From Propionibacteriaceae bacterium AM104-82 (lineage in GTDB: Bacteria > Actinomycetota > Actinomycetes > Propionibacteriales > Propionibacteriaceae): a stretch of 24,162 nucleotides of DNA. The position numbers and the translations under genes are program-made. Below, piece after piece: positions 6,766 through 14,237 of this stretch (position 1 is its first letter; each line of letters starts with the position of its first letter). The stretch covers positions 1-24,162 of the forward strand of contig JAQDQK010000031.1 of NCBI GenBank assembly GCA_027658995.1. The letters are read 5' to 3'. The notes under the pieces were generated by a model. That model saw only the letters and a program-made list of their open reading frames with translations. It was not told where the DNA came from and searched no databases.

Positions 6766-7110
6766 TTAGGCATGAACTCGACGGTCCACATTCAGTGTTC
6801 CGCTGAGCACGCCATCCGACATGGTGAGCACGGAGGCAAGAAGTACCGGCGACTGTCCACTCTCCACCTCATTGGGAATCCCCGACCCCGGGAAATCATG
6901 CGTATCCGTGACGGTCTTGGTATCTGCGTTCCATTCTGAAGTCACACGGTTATCAAGGACCATGTCCTTGTGCCCAGGCCCCGAACCGACGAGCCACTTG
7001 AGTTCGACACGCACTAGATCCACGTACCCAACGTCCTCAAACGTTTCCTTACACCATTGCTGTTCATCCGGCCCGTGGGTCCAGACAACGATCTGTCGAT
7101 TAGCTTCCAT
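6766..7110 (-). CDS. Hypothetical protein (114 aa)
   Basis: A frame of 114 residues from ATG 7110 looks coding. It starts with MEANRQIVVWTHGPDEQQW, contains ETFEDVGYVDLVRVELKWLV, and ends in a polar stretch with GIPNEVESGQSPVLLASVLTM. I recognise no family. It is Trp-, Asp- and Val-rich, soluble, and without a signal peptide. Base composition is visibly less GC-rich than neighbouring core genes, and the DNA just upstream is AT-rich (TTAATTAC), which suggests recent acquisition. There is no Shine-Dalgarno sequence. The frame is open upstream of the ATG, but that part reads as noise. It lies between tail-repeat copies B and C. Confidence 0.5.
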   Translation of the reverse strand: MEANRQIVVWTHGPDEQQWCKETFEDVGYVDLVRVELKWLVGSGPGHKDMVLDNRVTSEWNADTKTVTDTHDFPGSGIPNEVESGQSPVLLASVLTMSDGVLSGTLNVDRRVHA

Positions 7111-7216
7111 GTAATTAAGAATGGCACAACACGTAACTATTGCGTGGAGAAGGATCGACGATTGAGTGTCGCGCGAGGACCGTGATACGACTAGTAATTC
7201 AGAATGCAGTGACGTT

Positions 7217-7252
7217 TCATCGATGGCTCGCCACGTTGAAGCGGAACTCCAC
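7217..7252 (-). repeat. ychF-tail-like repeat, copy B
   Basis: The minus strand reads R-N-P then V-E-F-R-F-N-V (7252-7232), with four extra codons before TGA (7219-7217). Codons differ from the ychF end mostly at third positions. Confidence 0.5.
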
Positions 7253-7309
7253 CGGGTTGCGTTACGGATAGGCATCTGTCCGTCGTAGCGGCGCTCCGCT
7301 TCTCCGTGC

Positions 7310-7315
7310 TGTAAT
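7310..7315 (+). promoter_or_regulatory. Putative leaderless -10 hexamer of the 76-aa gene
   Basis: TGTAAT (5 of 6 to TATAAT) lies exactly 6 nt before ATG 7322. Confidence 0.45.
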
Positions 7316-7321
7316 CGCGTC

Positions 7322-7552
7322 ATGACAAATCGACGCCCTCTGAGTGACGAGTTCTGGGACCTTCGCGACGACGCGTACGACGCTCCAGCGAGATGGTCCG
7401 GAGTCACGGCCGAGGAGATGTTCCAGCGGCTTGCTGAGAGTGTCGAAGCCGCTGAAAATGCTGCCGGGATCGACACGACCGCTGACGTGTCGGCCGACCT
7501 CAAGCGATGGAGGACCGAGGTCACTGGCATCGAACCACCGAGATACCGCTGA
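7322..7552 (+). CDS. Small hypothetical protein (76 aa)
   Basis: The 76-residue acidic protein appears largely helical: DEFWDLRDDAYDAPARW, then VTAEEMFQRLAESVEAAENA, then a C-terminal helix ending RYR. I do not recognise a family. There is no signal peptide or membrane segment. The start is supported by a -10-like hexamer 6 nt upstream. Its stop lies 3 nt from the stop of ychF on the opposite strand, so the two genes converge with almost no room for a terminator. It is the last gene of the accessory block. Its helical, acidic character would suit a small antitoxin- or regulator-like protein, but nothing proves this. Confidence 0.6.
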   Translation: MTNRRPLSDEFWDLRDDAYDAPARWSGVTAEEMFQRLAESVEAAENAAGIDTTADVSADLKRWRTEVTGIEPPRYR

Positions 7553-7555
7553 ACC

Positions 7556-8629
7556 TCACACGTTAAATCGGAACTCGACCACGTCGCCGTCGGCCATCAC
7601 GTAGTCCTTGCCCTCGAGGCGGACCTTGCCCGCCGACTTCGCCGCCGACATGGAGCCAGCCGCGATCAGGTCGTCGAAGCTGACGACCTCGGCCTTGATG
7701 AAGCCCTTCTGGAAGTCCGTGTGGATCACGCCTGCGGCCTCGGGGGCGGTGGCGCCCTTCTTGATCGTCCAACCGCGCGACTCCTTCGGGCCGGCAGTCA
7801 GGTACGACTGCAGACCCAAGGTGTCGTAGCCGACGCGCGCCAGGACGTCGAGACCGGGCTCTTCGACGCCCATCTCGGCGAGGAACTCGCGGGCCTCGTC
7901 CTCGTCCATCTCGACGACCTCGGACTCGAACTTGGCGTCCAGGAAGATCGCCTCGTTGGGTGCGACCAGGTCGCGCATCTTCTGCTTCAGGTCCTCGTCG
8001 CCGAGTTCGTCCTGGTCGCAGTTGAACACGTACAGGTAGGGCTTGGCGGTCAGCAGGTGCAGTTCGTACAACTCGTCGAGGTCGAGGCCCGCGGCGCGGA
8101 CGCCCTTGCCCGACTCGAGCACCTCCTTGGCGGCGGCGAAGGCTGCGGCCTTGGGCTGCGACTCCTTCTTGATCCGCGCCTCCTTTTCGATGCGCGGAAG
8201 CGCCTTCTCGACGGTGGCGAGATCGGCGAGGATCAGCTCGGTGGTGATGGTGTCGATGTCGCTCGCGGGGTCAACCTTGCCGTCGACGTGCGTGACGTCC
8301 TCGTCGTCGAAGACGCGGGTCACCTGGCAGATCGCGTCGGCCTCACGGATGTTGGCGAGGAAGGCGTTGCCCATCCCCTCCCCCTGCGAGGCGCCCTTCA
8401 CGATGCCGGCGATGTCGACGAAGCTGACGGTCGCGGGCACGATGCGCTCCGAGCCGAACACCTTCGCGAGTTCAGGCAGGCGCGCGTCGGGGACGCCGAC
8501 GACACCGACGTTGGGCTCGATCGTTGCGAACGGGTAGTTCGCCGCGAGCACGTCGTTGCGGGTCAGTGCGTTGAACAGGGTCGACTTGCCGGCGTTGGGG
8601 AGGCCGACGATTCCAATGGTGAGTGCCAC
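7556..8629 (-). CDS. ychF: Redox-regulated/ribosome-binding ATPase YchF
   Basis: The 357-residue protein is a full-length YchF (Obg-related, usually about 360). G1 is GLPNAGKST (residues 9-17), the switch/G3 region is FVDIAGIVKGASQGEGMGNAFLA in outline (about 70-90), and the G4 position reads NCDQDEL rather than NKxD, which is why YchF prefers ATP to GTP. A coiled helical domain follows. The TGS domain closes the protein with LQSYLTAGPKESRGWTI, HTDFQKGFIKAEVV and the typical DGDVVEFRFNV end. The family binds ribosomes and modulates stress and translation. The GTG start gives the family N-terminus. TAAGCT lies 8 nt upstream, so the leader is a few bases at most. It is divergent from the siderophore operon. 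Confidence 0.97.
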   Translation of the reverse strand: MALTIGIVGLPNAGKSTLFNALTRNDVLAANYPFATIEPNVGVVGVPDARLPELAKVFGSERIVPATVSFVDIAGIVKGASQGEGMGNAFLANIREADAICQVTRVFDDEDVTHVDGKVDPASDIDTITTELILADLATVEKALPRIEKEARIKKESQPKAAAFAAAKEVLESGKGVRAAGLDLDELYELHLLTAKPYLYVFNCDQDELGDEDLKQKMRDLVAPNEAIFLDAKFESEVVEMDEDEAREFLAEMGVEEPGLDVLARVGYDTLGLQSYLTAGPKESRGWTIKKGATAPEAAGVIHTDFQKGFIKAEVVSFDDLIAAGSMSAAKSAGKVRLEGKDYVMADGDVVEFRFNV

Positions 8630-8637
8630 GAGCGATG

Positions 8638-8643
8638 AGCTTA
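8638..8643 (-). promoter_or_regulatory. Putative -10 hexamer of ychF
   Basis: TAAGCT lies 8 nt before the GTG start at 8629, giving an almost leaderless transcript. Confidence 0.4.
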
Positions 8644-8726
8644 CCGGGCAGCGTCAGGGCGCCCTAACCCGCGGCGCAGCGCAGGCCGCCGGGAAGGTTC
8701 GCGACACCGTGTTATTTAAACTAGAT

Positions 8727-8755
8727 TTGCGTATCGTAATTGGTGTGGTTAGGCT
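8727..8755 (+). promoter_or_regulatory. Candidate promoter of the siderophore importer operon
   Basis: TTGCGT (8727-8732) and TAGGCT (8750-8755) are 17 nt apart. The -10 lies inside the iron box, as at the ferric reductase gene. The surrounding 8711-8750 is the most AT-rich stretch of the region. Transcription would start near 8762, leaving a leader of about 68 nt. Confidence 0.45.
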
Positions 8756-8762
8756 CACCTAA
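8744..8762 (+). promoter_or_regulatory. DtxR/IdeR iron box of the siderophore importer operon
   Basis: TGTGGTTAGGCTCACCTAA matches the DtxR/IdeR consensus TTAGGTTAGGCTAACCTAA at 16 of 19 positions by my count. It lies 68 nt before the receptor gene and covers the candidate -10, fitting iron-dependent repression. Confidence 0.85.
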
Positions 8763-8829
8763 GTCGAGCGAGCCGACCGGACGCGGTGCTCAGGTCGACC
8801 AGGAACTCACCTCGAGCCGAAAGACACGC

Positions 8830-9843
8830 ATGGACCTCAAGAGGCACCTCGCCCCCGCAGCACTGGCCCTGACCGCCGCCATCACCCTCGCGGGCTGCAG
8901 CGCGCAGGCCCCCGCCAACACCACCAGCCCCGCGCCCTCGGCGTCCGATTCGGCGGTCGCACAGTCCGTCACCATCGAGGACAACCGCGGCAGCTACACC
9001 TTCGACGCGACCCCCACGAAGGTCGTCGCACTCGATAACCGCACCTTCGAGACGCTCTCCGACTGGGACGTGAAGCTCTCCGCCGCGGCCGTGTCGCTGA
9101 TGCCGACCACCATCTCCTACAAGGACGACGCCTCGATCGTCGACGTCGGCACCCACAACGAGCCCAACCTTGAGCTGATCGCCGCCGCCGACCCCGAGAT
9201 CGTGGTCGTGGGCCAGCGCTTCACGCAGTTCTATGACGACATCGCAGCCCTGGTGCCCGACGCGAAGCTGGTCGAACTCGATCCGCGCGACGGTGAGCCC
9301 TTCGCGGACGAACTGAAGCGCCAGGTCGCCGTCCTGGGTGACGTGTTCGGCAAGCAGGCTGAGGCCACCAAGCTCGGCGAGGACTTCGACGCGGCGCTCG
9401 CCCGCGTCAAGGCCGCCTACGACCCGGCCCAGAAGGCCATGGCCATCAACGTCTCCGGCGGCGAGATCGGCTACATCGCCCCCGGCAAGGGACGCACGCT
9501 GGGCCCGATCTTCACCGACGCCGGGCTGACGCCCGCGCTCGAGGTCAACGAGTCCTCGGACAACCACGAGGGCGACGAGATCTCCGTCGAGGCGATCGCC
9601 GCATCGAACCCCGAGTGGATCCTCGTGATGGACCGCTCCGCGGCCGTTGACGCGGACAACCCCGAGTACAAGCCTGCAGCCGAGATCATCGAGGCCTCCG
9701 AGGCGCTGAAGAACGTCCCCGCGGTGCAGAAGAAGCAGGTCGTCTACATGCCTGCCGACACCTACACCAACGAGTCGATCCAGACCTACACCGAGTTCCT
9801 CAACAGCTTCGCCGACGCCCTGGAGGGCGCGAAGCAGAGCTGA
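8830..9843 (+). CDS. Ferric-siderophore ABC transporter substrate-binding lipoprotein
   Basis: The 337-residue protein has a lipoprotein signal (MDLKRHLAPAALALTAAIT followed by the lipobox LAGC, with Cys23 as the lipid anchor), then a Ser/Pro/Ala linker. The mature part is a class III binding protein of the FepB/CeuE/FatB type: VTIEDNRGSYTFDATPTKVV at the start, DPEIVVVGQRF (about 120-130), a long central helix, and a second lobe with SGGEIGYIAPGKGRTLGPIF in outline. It captures a ferric siderophore outside the membrane and delivers it to the two permeases that follow. The nearest family is CeuE/FatB/YclQ, whose members bind catecholate or mixed siderophores, but the ligand here is not proven. 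The ATG at 8830 was chosen because the signal peptide begins there. An upstream in-frame start would overlap the operator. Confidence 0.93.
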   Translation: MDLKRHLAPAALALTAAITLAGCSAQAPANTTSPAPSASDSAVAQSVTIEDNRGSYTFDATPTKVVALDNRTFETLSDWDVKLSAAAVSLMPTTISYKDDASIVDVGTHNEPNLELIAAADPEIVVVGQRFTQFYDDIAALVPDAKLVELDPRDGEPFADELKRQVAVLGDVFGKQAEATKLGEDFDAALARVKAAYDPAQKAMAINVSGGEIGYIAPGKGRTLGPIFTDAGLTPALEVNESSDNHEGDEISVEAIAASNPEWILVMDRSAAVDADNPEYKPAAEIIEASEALKNVPAVQKKQVVYMPADTYTNESIQTYTEFLNSFADALEGAKQS

Positions 9844-9871
9844 GTAGCGCTCTTGTTGCCACACAACACCG

Positions 9872-9905
9872 CGACGGTGGCCCGGGATTGCCCCGGGCCA
9901 CCTCG
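9872..9905 (+). terminator. Strong intra-operon hairpin between receptor and permease genes
   Basis: GGTGGCCCGGG (9876-9886) and CCCGGGCCACC (9892-9902) form a perfect 11-bp stem with a 5-nt loop, extendable by CGA/TCG around one bulged base. No T-run follows. In this position it probably protects the receptor mRNA 3' end or partly stops transcription, so that receptor is made in excess over permease. Confidence 0.7.
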
Positions 9906-9936
9906 TGGCGTCTCCACCCACTGACACGGACCGCTG

Positions 9937-10920
9937 ATGACAACTGCCACCCTTTCCCCACCGGCCACGAAGGCCCGCCTGTTCGACCCATGGCTGCTCG
10001 TCGGCGTGCTCGTCGTGACCGCACTGCTGGTGGTGTCCCTGTTCACGGGCGTCTACGACGTGGTCGGTGGCCAGGACGGCGCCGAGATGTTCGCCATCAC
10101 CCGCGTGCCCCGGACCGTTTCGCTGGTGCTCGCAGGCGGCGCGATGGCGATGTCGGGTCTCGTGATGCAACTCCTGACGCAGAACCGGTTCGTCGAACCG
10201 ACGACGACCGGCACCACCGAATGGGCCTCGCTCGGCCTGCTCGCCGTCATCGTGTTCATCCCGGGCGCGACCCTGTTCATGAAGATGACCGGTGCGGTGA
10301 TCTTCGCGTTCATCGGAACGATGGTGTTCTTCCTGTTCCTGCGCCGCGTCTCGCTGCGGTCCTCACTGATCGTCCCGATCGTCGGCATCATGCTCGGCGC
10401 GGTCGTCGGCTCGATCACCACCTTCTTCGCGCTGCAGACCAACCAACTCCAGAACCTGGGCGTCTGGTTCGCGGGTAGCTTCACCTCGGTGCTGCGGGGT
10501 AACTACGAGATGATGTGGATCGTCCTGCTCGTGGCCATCGCCGTGTTCGTGGTCGCCGACAGGTTCACCGTCGTGGGCCTCGGCCAGGACATCGCCACCA
10601 ACGTCGGCGTCAACTACAACCGGGTCGTGCTGCTCGGCACCGCCCTGATCGCCGTCGCGACAGGTGTGGTCACCGTCGTCGTCGGCAACCTGCCCTTCCT
10701 CGGGCTGATCGTCCCCAACATCGTCTCGATGATCCGCGGCGATGACCTACGCAGCAACCTGCCGTGGGTGTGCCTGACTGGCATCGCGATCGTCACGGTC
10801 TGCGACCTGATCGGGCGCACCATCATCATGCCGTTCGAGGTGCCGGTGTCCCTGATCCTCGGCGTCGTCGGCTCCGTCGTCTTCGTCGCCCTCCTGCTGA
10901 GGCAGCGTCGCCGTGGCTGA
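9937..10920 (+). CDS. FecCD-family siderophore ABC permease 1
   Basis: The 327-residue membrane protein has roughly nine hydrophobic helices, the first at about residues 18-38. FecCD-family landmarks are visible: RVPRTVSLVLAGGAMAMSGLVMQ (about 56-78, in outline), where the family shows RxPRxxxAxxxGxxLAxxGxxxQ, and GNLPFLGLIVPNIVSMIRGDD (about 250-270) near the coupling region. It forms the translocation channel with the next permease. It belongs with the CeuB/FatD/YclN subgroup, matching the receptor type. The start is ATG 9937, with weak Shine-Dalgarno. It overlaps the next gene by 8 bases. Confidence 0.92.
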   Translation: MTTATLSPPATKARLFDPWLLVGVLVVTALLVVSLFTGVYDVVGGQDGAEMFAITRVPRTVSLVLAGGAMAMSGLVMQLLTQNRFVEPTTTGTTEWASLGLLAVIVFIPGATLFMKMTGAVIFAFIGTMVFFLFLRRVSLRSSLIVPIVGIMLGAVVGSITTFFALQTNQLQNLGVWFAGSFTSVLRGNYEMMWIVLLVAIAVFVVADRFTVVGLGQDIATNVGVNYNRVVLLGTALIAVATGVVTVVVGNLPFLGLIVPNIVSMIRGDDLRSNLPWVCLTGIAIVTVCDLIGRTIIMPFEVPVSLILGVVGSVVFVALLLRQRRRG

Positions 10921-11965
10921 CCCTCGAACCACGTCCGTGCTGGACCAACCACTCCCCGACCTGCCGCGACACAGCGGTTCACTCGCCACGCCCAAGGCGC
11001 GCAGGCGCTACTGGATCATCATGGCCACGCTGATCGTCCTGGCCGCGGTCTTCGCCTTCGGGCTGCTCGCATGGGGCAACCCGCTGCCTGTCGGCACCGA
11101 CGGCTTCTGGCGCATCGCCAAACGTCGCGCAGACAGCCTCATCGCGATGGTGATCGTCGCGTTCTGTCAGGGCATCGCCACCGTCGCGTTCCAGACGGTC
11201 GCCAACAACCGGATCATCACGCCGTCCATCATGGGATTCGAGTCCCTGTACCGGGCGGTGCAGACCTCCGCCGTCTACTTCCTCGGCGTCGCGGGACTCA
11301 TCTCCCTGCAGGGCGTGTTCCAGTTCGGCATCCAGGTCGTCGTGATGGTCGGCCTGGCCGTGGCCCTCTACGGGTGGCTGCTGTCGGGCAAGTACGCCAA
11401 CCTGCAGGTGATGCTGCTGGTCGGCATCGTGATCGGCGGAGGCCTCGGCTCGGTCTCGACGTTCATGCAGCGCCTCCTCACTCCCAGCGAGTTCGATGTC
11501 CTGTCGGCCCGACTGTTCGGAAACGTGTCGAATGCCGACTCGTCCTACTATCCGCTGGCGATCCCGCTCGTTGCCATCGCGGGTGGGCTGCTGTGGATAA
11601 AGTCCCGGCGGCTGAACCTGCTCGGCCTCGGGAAGGACACGGCCACGAGCCTCGGCATCAACTACCGGCGCGAACTCATGCAGGTGCTGCTGCTTGTCTC
11701 GATCCTGATGGCCGTCTCGACGGCGCTCGTCGGACCCATGACGTTCCTCGGGTTCCTGGTGGCGACGCTCACCTACCAGTTGGCCGACACCTACGACCAC
11801 CGCTACATCTTCCCGATGGTGATCCTGGTCGCCTTCGTGATCCTCGCCGGCGCCTACTTCGTGATGCGCAACATCTTCTCCGCCCAGGGCGTCGTCTCGA
11901 TCATCATCGAGGTCGTCGGCGGCACCCTCTTCCTCATCGTCATCCTCAGAAAGGGACGCCTGTGA
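10913..11965 (+). CDS. FecCD-family siderophore ABC permease 2
   Basis: The 350-residue integral membrane protein is the partner of permease 1 (CeuC/FatC/YclO-like). A hydrophilic N-terminus of about 35 residues precedes the first helix IIMATLIVLAAVFAFGLLAW. Family positions appear as CQGIATVAFQTVANNRIITP (about 83-102) and VGPMTFLGFLVATLTYQLAD (about 268-287), the latter near the ATPase contact. GTG at 10913 overlaps the preceding stop by 8 bases with TGAGG upstream, and its own stop overlaps the ATPase GTG, so all three are translationally coupled. The GTG start is preferred over the internal ATG because of the tight overlap. Confidence 0.9.
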   Translation: MADPRTTSVLDQPLPDLPRHSGSLATPKARRRYWIIMATLIVLAAVFAFGLLAWGNPLPVGTDGFWRIAKRRADSLIAMVIVAFCQGIATVAFQTVANNRIITPSIMGFESLYRAVQTSAVYFLGVAGLISLQGVFQFGIQVVVMVGLAVALYGWLLSGKYANLQVMLLVGIVIGGGLGSVSTFMQRLLTPSEFDVLSARLFGNVSNADSSYYPLAIPLVAIAGGLLWIKSRRLNLLGLGKDTATSLGINYRRELMQVLLLVSILMAVSTALVGPMTFLGFLVATLTYQLADTYDHRYIFPMVILVAFVILAGAYFVMRNIFSAQGVVSIIIEVVGGTLFLIVILRKGRL

Positions 11966-12828
11966 TCACCCTCAAGAACGTGCTGAAGTCCTACAGCAGC
12001 GAGGTCTCGATCGGCCCTGTCGACCTGACGATCGCAGAGGGCGGCATCACGGCACTGGTTGGGCCTAACGGGGCGGGCAAGTCGACCCTGCTGACCATGA
12101 TCGGCCGACTCCTCGGCATGGACCAGGGCGTCATCGAGATCGCCGGGTACGACGTCACCACCACCAAGTCCCAGGACCTGGCCAAGATCGTGTCGATCCT
12201 TCGCCAGGAGAACCATTTCATCACGCGCCTGACGGTGCGCCAACTGGTCGGCTTCGGGCGCTTCCCGCACTCGAAGGGGCGCCTCAACAAGGCCGACGAG
12301 GCCGCCATCAGCCAGGCCGTCGACTTCATGAACCTCGGCGATCTGGAGGGCCGCTACCTCGACGAACTCTCCGGCGGTCAGCGGCAGCGGGCCTACGTCG
12401 CCATGGTGCTCGCACAGGACACCGACTACGTCCTGCTCGACGAGCCCCTCAACAACCTGGACGTGTCGCACTCACACTCGATGCTCCAGACGCTGCGCCG
12501 CGCGGCCGACGAACTGGGCAAGACGGTGGTGATCGTCGTGCACGACATCAACTACGCGTCGTGCTGGGCCGACCAGATCGTCGCGATGAAGGACGGGAAG
12601 GTCGTCGCGATCGGCACCCCGCCCGAGATCGTGCAGCGCGACCTGCTCCGCGAGATCTTCGACCTGGACATTGAGGTCGCCGAGTTCCGAGGCCGCCGGA
12701 TCGCGCACTTCTATCTGCCTGTGCCGATGTGCGACCACTGCCACAAGTCGGCGGGCGCCGGCTGCTGCCTCGACGGCTCGCCCCACGTCGAGGGACCGGT
12801 GTCCCTCACGCTGCGGATGCCCGCCTAA
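11962..12828 (+). CDS. Ferric-siderophore ABC transporter ATPase with Cys-rich C-terminal tail
   Basis: The 288-residue ATP-binding subunit powers the importer. Walker A is GPNGAGKST (residues 34-42), the Q-loop is LRQEN (80-84), the signature LSGGQRQR (136-143), Walker B YVLLDEP (156-162), and the H-loop VVHD (192-195). GTG 11962 overlaps the permease stop by 4 bases, with AAGGGA as ribosome site. The ATPase proper ends near residue 252, the usual family length. Beyond it lies an extra tail with Cys257-x2-Cys260-His261 and Cys268-Cys269, which I do not know from FepC/YclP proteins. It may bind a metal or an Fe-S cluster. No later gene joins the operon; a nested hairpin follows. Confidence 0.95.
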   Translation: MITLKNVLKSYSSEVSIGPVDLTIAEGGITALVGPNGAGKSTLLTMIGRLLGMDQGVIEIAGYDVTTTKSQDLAKIVSILRQENHFITRLTVRQLVGFGRFPHSKGRLNKADEAAISQAVDFMNLGDLEGRYLDELSGGQRQRAYVAMVLAQDTDYVLLDEPLNNLDVSHSHSMLQTLRRAADELGKTVVIVVHDINYASCWADQIVAMKDGKVVAIGTPPEIVQRDLLREIFDLDIEVAEFRGRRIAHFYLPVPMCDHCHKSAGAGCCLDGSPHVEGPVSLTLRMPA

Positions 12829-12830
12829 CC

Positions 12831-12887
12831 GCAAGGCCGGCCACTCGCCGCGGCCAATCGCGGCGTGCCGGGTCCGCCCGGCCTTGG
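12831..12887. terminator. Nested hairpin between convergent ATPase and aminopeptidase genes
   Basis: The outer arms CAAGGCCGG (12832-12840) and CCGGCCTTG (12878-12886) are perfect complements. Inside lies CGCCGCG (12846-12852) pairing with CGCGGCG (12859-12865) around a 6-nt loop. No T-run is present on either strand. It begins just after the ATPase stop and may serve both convergent transcripts. Confidence 0.5.
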
Positions 12888-12930
12888 ACGCTCGAGAAGC
12901 TCGATGAACGGCGCCCCGCCCGCGCGCCGA

Positions 12931-14193
12931 CTACTCGGACCAGTACGCCGCCGCGGCGCGGGCCAGGAACCAGGGGTCCTCGACCCCGCACAGTTCGCGC
13001 GCCGAGTGCATGCTGAGCAGCCCGACGCCGACGTCGACCGTCGTGATCCCGAGCCGGGTCGCGGTGATCGGGCCGATCGTCGACCCGCACGGCACCGCGT
13101 TGTTCGACACGAACGGCTGCGTTGGCACGCCCGCCGCGTCGCAGGCCCGCAGCCAGATCGCCGCGCCAAGCGCGTCGGTGGCGTAGCGCTGCTGCGCGTT
13201 GATCTTTAGCAGCGGCCCGCGGTTCGGCAGTGGCTGGTTCACCGGGTCGTGATGCCCGGGGTAGTTCGGATGGACGACGTGCCCGGTGTCCGCCGACACG
13301 CACGTCGAGCGGGCCAGCATCGCGCGCGTCTCGTCCAGACCGAGCCCGTAGCCTGCGGCGATCCGTTCAAGCACCGACTCGAGGATGGGCCCGCCCGCGC
13401 CCGTCGTGGTGTCGGAGCCGACCTCCTCGTGGTCGAAGGCGACGAACACCGCGACGTGCTCGGCGCCCTCCATTGACTCGACGGCGGTCAGCCCGGCGTG
13501 CGTGCAGGCAAGGTTGTCGAGCCTGCCCGACGCCAGGAACTCGCGCTCGGCGCCGATCACGGCGGGCCGCTGCGTGTCGAAGACGTACAGGTCGTGGAAG
13601 GCGACGTCCTCGGCCGCGATCCCGACGAGTGCCGCGAGGTGCTCGATGAGGGGCTGCTTCATCTCGACCGCGAGGATCGGCTGTGTGTGGGTCTGCTTGT
13701 CCAACTTGAGGGCGTCGTTGGCGGTGCGGTCGAGGTGGATCGCGAGTTGCGGGATCCGCGCGATCGGCCCGGTCTTGACGAGCAGCACCTGCCCGTCGCG
13801 CGTCACGATCCGGCCGGCGACGCCGAGGTCGCGGTCCAGCCACGAGTTGATCAGCGGGCCGCCGTAGATCTCGACGCCGAGCTCGACCCAGCCCGCGCTC
13901 CGCAGCAGCGCCCCCGGCTTGACCTTGAAGCTCGGCGAGTCCGTGTGGGTCCCGACGATGCGGAACTGCGACTCGGCCGTCACCTGCTCCGGCGCCACCC
14001 AGGCGACCACGGCGCCGCCGCGCACAAGGAACCTGCGTCCTGCGACCGAGGCGAACGGCTGGCGCTCGTCGACCTGCTCGAACCCGGCCTGGCGGAGCCG
14101 CACCGCGATCTGGTCGGCGGCGTGGTAACTGGTGGGCGACGCGACGACGAAGTCGGACAGGTCGTCGATGTGGGCTTGGGCGGTCTCGAGCAT
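12931..14193 (-). CDS. apeB: M18 family aminopeptidase (aspartyl aminopeptidase-like)
   Basis: The 420-residue protein is a full-length M18 metallo-aminopeptidase. These cytoplasmic enzymes form large tetrahedral complexes and remove N-terminal residues, usually acidic ones. All ligand motifs are in order: GTHTDSP with His83, SGRLDNL (about 227-233), DHEEVGS (about 254-260), SADTGHVVHPNY, and the closing SMHSARE. HTHTQP-like residues of the dimerisation area are also present. The ATG has TAGCCT 6 nt upstream, consistent with a leaderless mRNA. It stands alone, convergent with the importer operon and divergent from the GNAT gene. The exact substrate preference is not shown by the sequence. Confidence 0.95.
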   Translation of the reverse strand: MLETAQAHIDDLSDFVVASPTSYHAADQIAVRLRQAGFEQVDERQPFASVAGRRFLVRGGAVVAWVAPEQVTAESQFRIVGTHTDSPSFKVKPGALLRSAGWVELGVEIYGGPLINSWLDRDLGVAGRIVTRDGQVLLVKTGPIARIPQLAIHLDRTANDALKLDKQTHTQPILAVEMKQPLIEHLAALVGIAAEDVAFHDLYVFDTQRPAVIGAEREFLASGRLDNLACTHAGLTAVESMEGAEHVAVFVAFDHEEVGSDTTTGAGGPILESVLERIAAGYGLGLDETRAMLARSTCVSADTGHVVHPNYPGHHDPVNQPLPNRGPLLKINAQQRYATDALGAAIWLRACDAAGVPTQPFVSNNAVPCGSTIGPITATRLGITTVDVGVGLLSMHSARELCGVEDPWFLARAAAAYWSE

Positions 14194-14199
14194 GGCCCC

Positions 14200-14205
14200 A
14201 GGCTA
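14200..14205 (-). promoter_or_regulatory. Putative leaderless -10 hexamer of the M18 gene
   Basis: TAGCCT lies exactly 6 nt before the ATG at 14193. Confidence 0.55.
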
Positions 14206-14237
14206 TCCCAGCGCCTCGTGGCTCCTCCCCCACCCGA

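Noticed and set aside
1..7555. Integrase, transposase or prophage genes in the accessory block
   Set aside because: No frame has a tyrosine or serine recombinase, DDE transposase or phage structural motif that I can see; mobility is inferred only from the tail repeats and decay.
7721..8638. 305-codon plus-strand frame opposite ychF
   Set aside because: Antisense shadow of a high-GC gene; ychF has every expected motif.
8755..10170. 471-codon minus-strand frame across the receptor gene
   Set aside because: Composition is G/V/R/H-rich as expected of a complement frame, and it runs across two real genes and a hairpin.
11071..11961. Upstream extension of the ABC ATPase frame
   Set aside because: It is out of frame with the permease that occupies this DNA and reads as Arg/His/Pro noise; the ATPase begins at GTG 11962.
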